From the NCBI GenBank assembly GCA_027487845.1, contig JAIYCV010000047.1, positions 1 through 64,000 of the forward strand: 64,000 nucleotides of DNA, in the 5' to 3' direction. The DNA is from Flammeovirgaceae bacterium. Its GTDB lineage: Bacteria > Bacteroidota > Bacteroidia > Cytophagales > Cyclobacteriaceae. A program made the translations under genes and the position numbers. Each line of letters begins with the position of its first letter. Position 1 is the first letter of the stretch. Shown here in pieces: positions 63,480-64,000 of this stretch. Under the pieces are notes generated by a model. The model was not told the origin of the DNA. It saw only the letters and a program-made list of their open reading frames with translations, and did not search any database.

Positions 63480-64000
63480 ATGAGCTCGCAAACAGATTTC
63501 GTAAAGTTAAAGAAGGTTTCCTCTCAAGTAAGGAGAGATATAGTTAGAATGGTGCATGCATGCCAGTCAGGTCATCCTGGTGGGTCTTTAGGCTGCACAG
63601 AATATTTTGTGGCTCTTTATTATTCCGTCCTCAAACATAACACCCATTTTACGATGGAAGGAAAAGGAGAAGATCTCTTTTTTCTTTCCAACGGTCACAT
63701 TTCACCCGTTTGGTACTCTGTGCTGGCGCGCGCTGGCTATTTTCAAGTTGCGGAACTAGCCTCGTTTCGGCAACTCAATACGCGCCTTCAGGGTCATCCC
63801 ACCACGCACGAACATTTGCCGGGCGTTAGAATAGCTTCTGGTTCCCTGGGCCAAGGTTTGTCGGTAGCCCTTGGAGCTGCGCAAGCCAAAAAACTGAATG
63901 ACGACAAAGCCACCATCTACGTGCTCATGGGTGATGGCGAACAGCAGGAAGGACAGGTGTGGGAAGCGGCCATGTACGCTGCCCATAACAAAGTAAGCAA
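63480..64000 (+). CDS. Transketolase, N-terminal part (cut by window end)
   Basis: The reading frame opens at ATG 63480 and stays open to the end of the window (173 codons visible). The visible part has the thiamine-diphosphate binding features of transketolase: HACQSGHPGGSLGCTEYF, SNGHISPVWYS, HPTTHEHLPGV and MGDGEQQEGQVWEAA. The enzyme transfers two-carbon units in the pentose phosphate pathway. The split N-terminal-subunit form is common in Bacteroidota, but the end is not visible, so single or split form cannot be told. Confidence 0.9.
   Translation, partial: MSSQTDFVKLKKVSSQVRRDIVRMVHACQSGHPGGSLGCTEYFVALYYSVLKHNTHFTMEGKGEDLFFLSNGHISPVWYSVLARAGYFQVAELASFRQLNTRLQGHPTTHEHLPGVRIASGSLGQGLSVALGAAQAKKLNDDKATIYVLMGDGEQQEGQVWEAAMYAAHNKVS

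Noticed and set aside
1-64000. CRISPR arrays, insertion sequences, prophage, tRNA and rRNA genes
   Set aside because: No regularly spaced repeats, transposase or integrase motifs, phage structural genes or RNA gene signatures were found on reading the window.

Overview
The window is a chromosomal segment of a Bacteroidota bacterium, most likely from the Cytophagales side of the phylum. The phylum call rests on a SusC/SusD pair, STN- and carboxypeptidase-regulatory-domain TonB receptors, DUF4249, ASPIC/UnbV FG-GAP proteins, AT-rich DNA, and several matches to the phylum's promoter (TTG, about 18-20 nt, TAnnTTTG). The order is an inference from gene content. I see no tRNA, rRNA, insertion sequence, prophage, CRISPR array or replication origin.

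Layout. 1-10924 (minus strand): a surface module of SusC receptor, SusD lipoprotein, PKD lipoprotein, large FG-GAP/UnbV lipoprotein and vanadium-haloperoxidase-like lipoprotein. An intrinsic-terminator-like hairpin splits it directly before the UnbV gene, and two terminators close it. 10925-11324 is a gene-free leader with palindromes. 11325-13128: cysS and yidD. 13398-20499: a second surface module (small secreted protein, STN-type TonB receptor, DUF4249 lipoprotein, and a large protein ending in an orphan receptor plug). 20749-26145: a predicted periplasmic sugar-oxidation module (GMC oxidoreductase, its Tat-signal small subunit, two tandem Tat-exported Gfo/Idh/MocA enzymes) with a strong intercistronic hairpin and two terminators. 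26297-36876: mixed single genes (DUF6624 protein, second UnbV protein, OmpA-like, START-like, Tat-exported sugar isomerase, small ORFs, TetR regulator divergent from gamma-glutamyltransferase, small lipoprotein).

36886-47462: an ABCG-type transporter with a TerB-like N-terminus, tail-specific protease, zinc-ribbon membrane protein, MazG-like pyrophosphohydrolase, tyrS, a PAP2-like membrane phosphatase, a phytanoyl-CoA-dioxygenase-like enzyme and an SDR. 47464-56034 (minus): TonB-like transducer, SPOR protein, outer-membrane barrel, a 1008-residue TPR protein, holA, rhomboid protease and a TerB-like protein. 56092-64000: an NtrC-type regulator overlapping a hybrid histidine kinase, M48 lipoprotein, FAH-family hydrolase, M23 peptidase, peroxiredoxin, and the start of a transketolase cut by the window edge.

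The general theme is the cell envelope: two surface-receptor modules, a periplasmic redox module, envelope proteases and a TonB/TPR assembly cluster, interleaved with housekeeping genes. The best candidates for undescribed biology are the SusCD-PKD-UnbV-haloperoxidase operon with its internal terminator, the orphan-plug protein next to the STN receptor, and the TPR-barrel-SPOR-TonB cluster.
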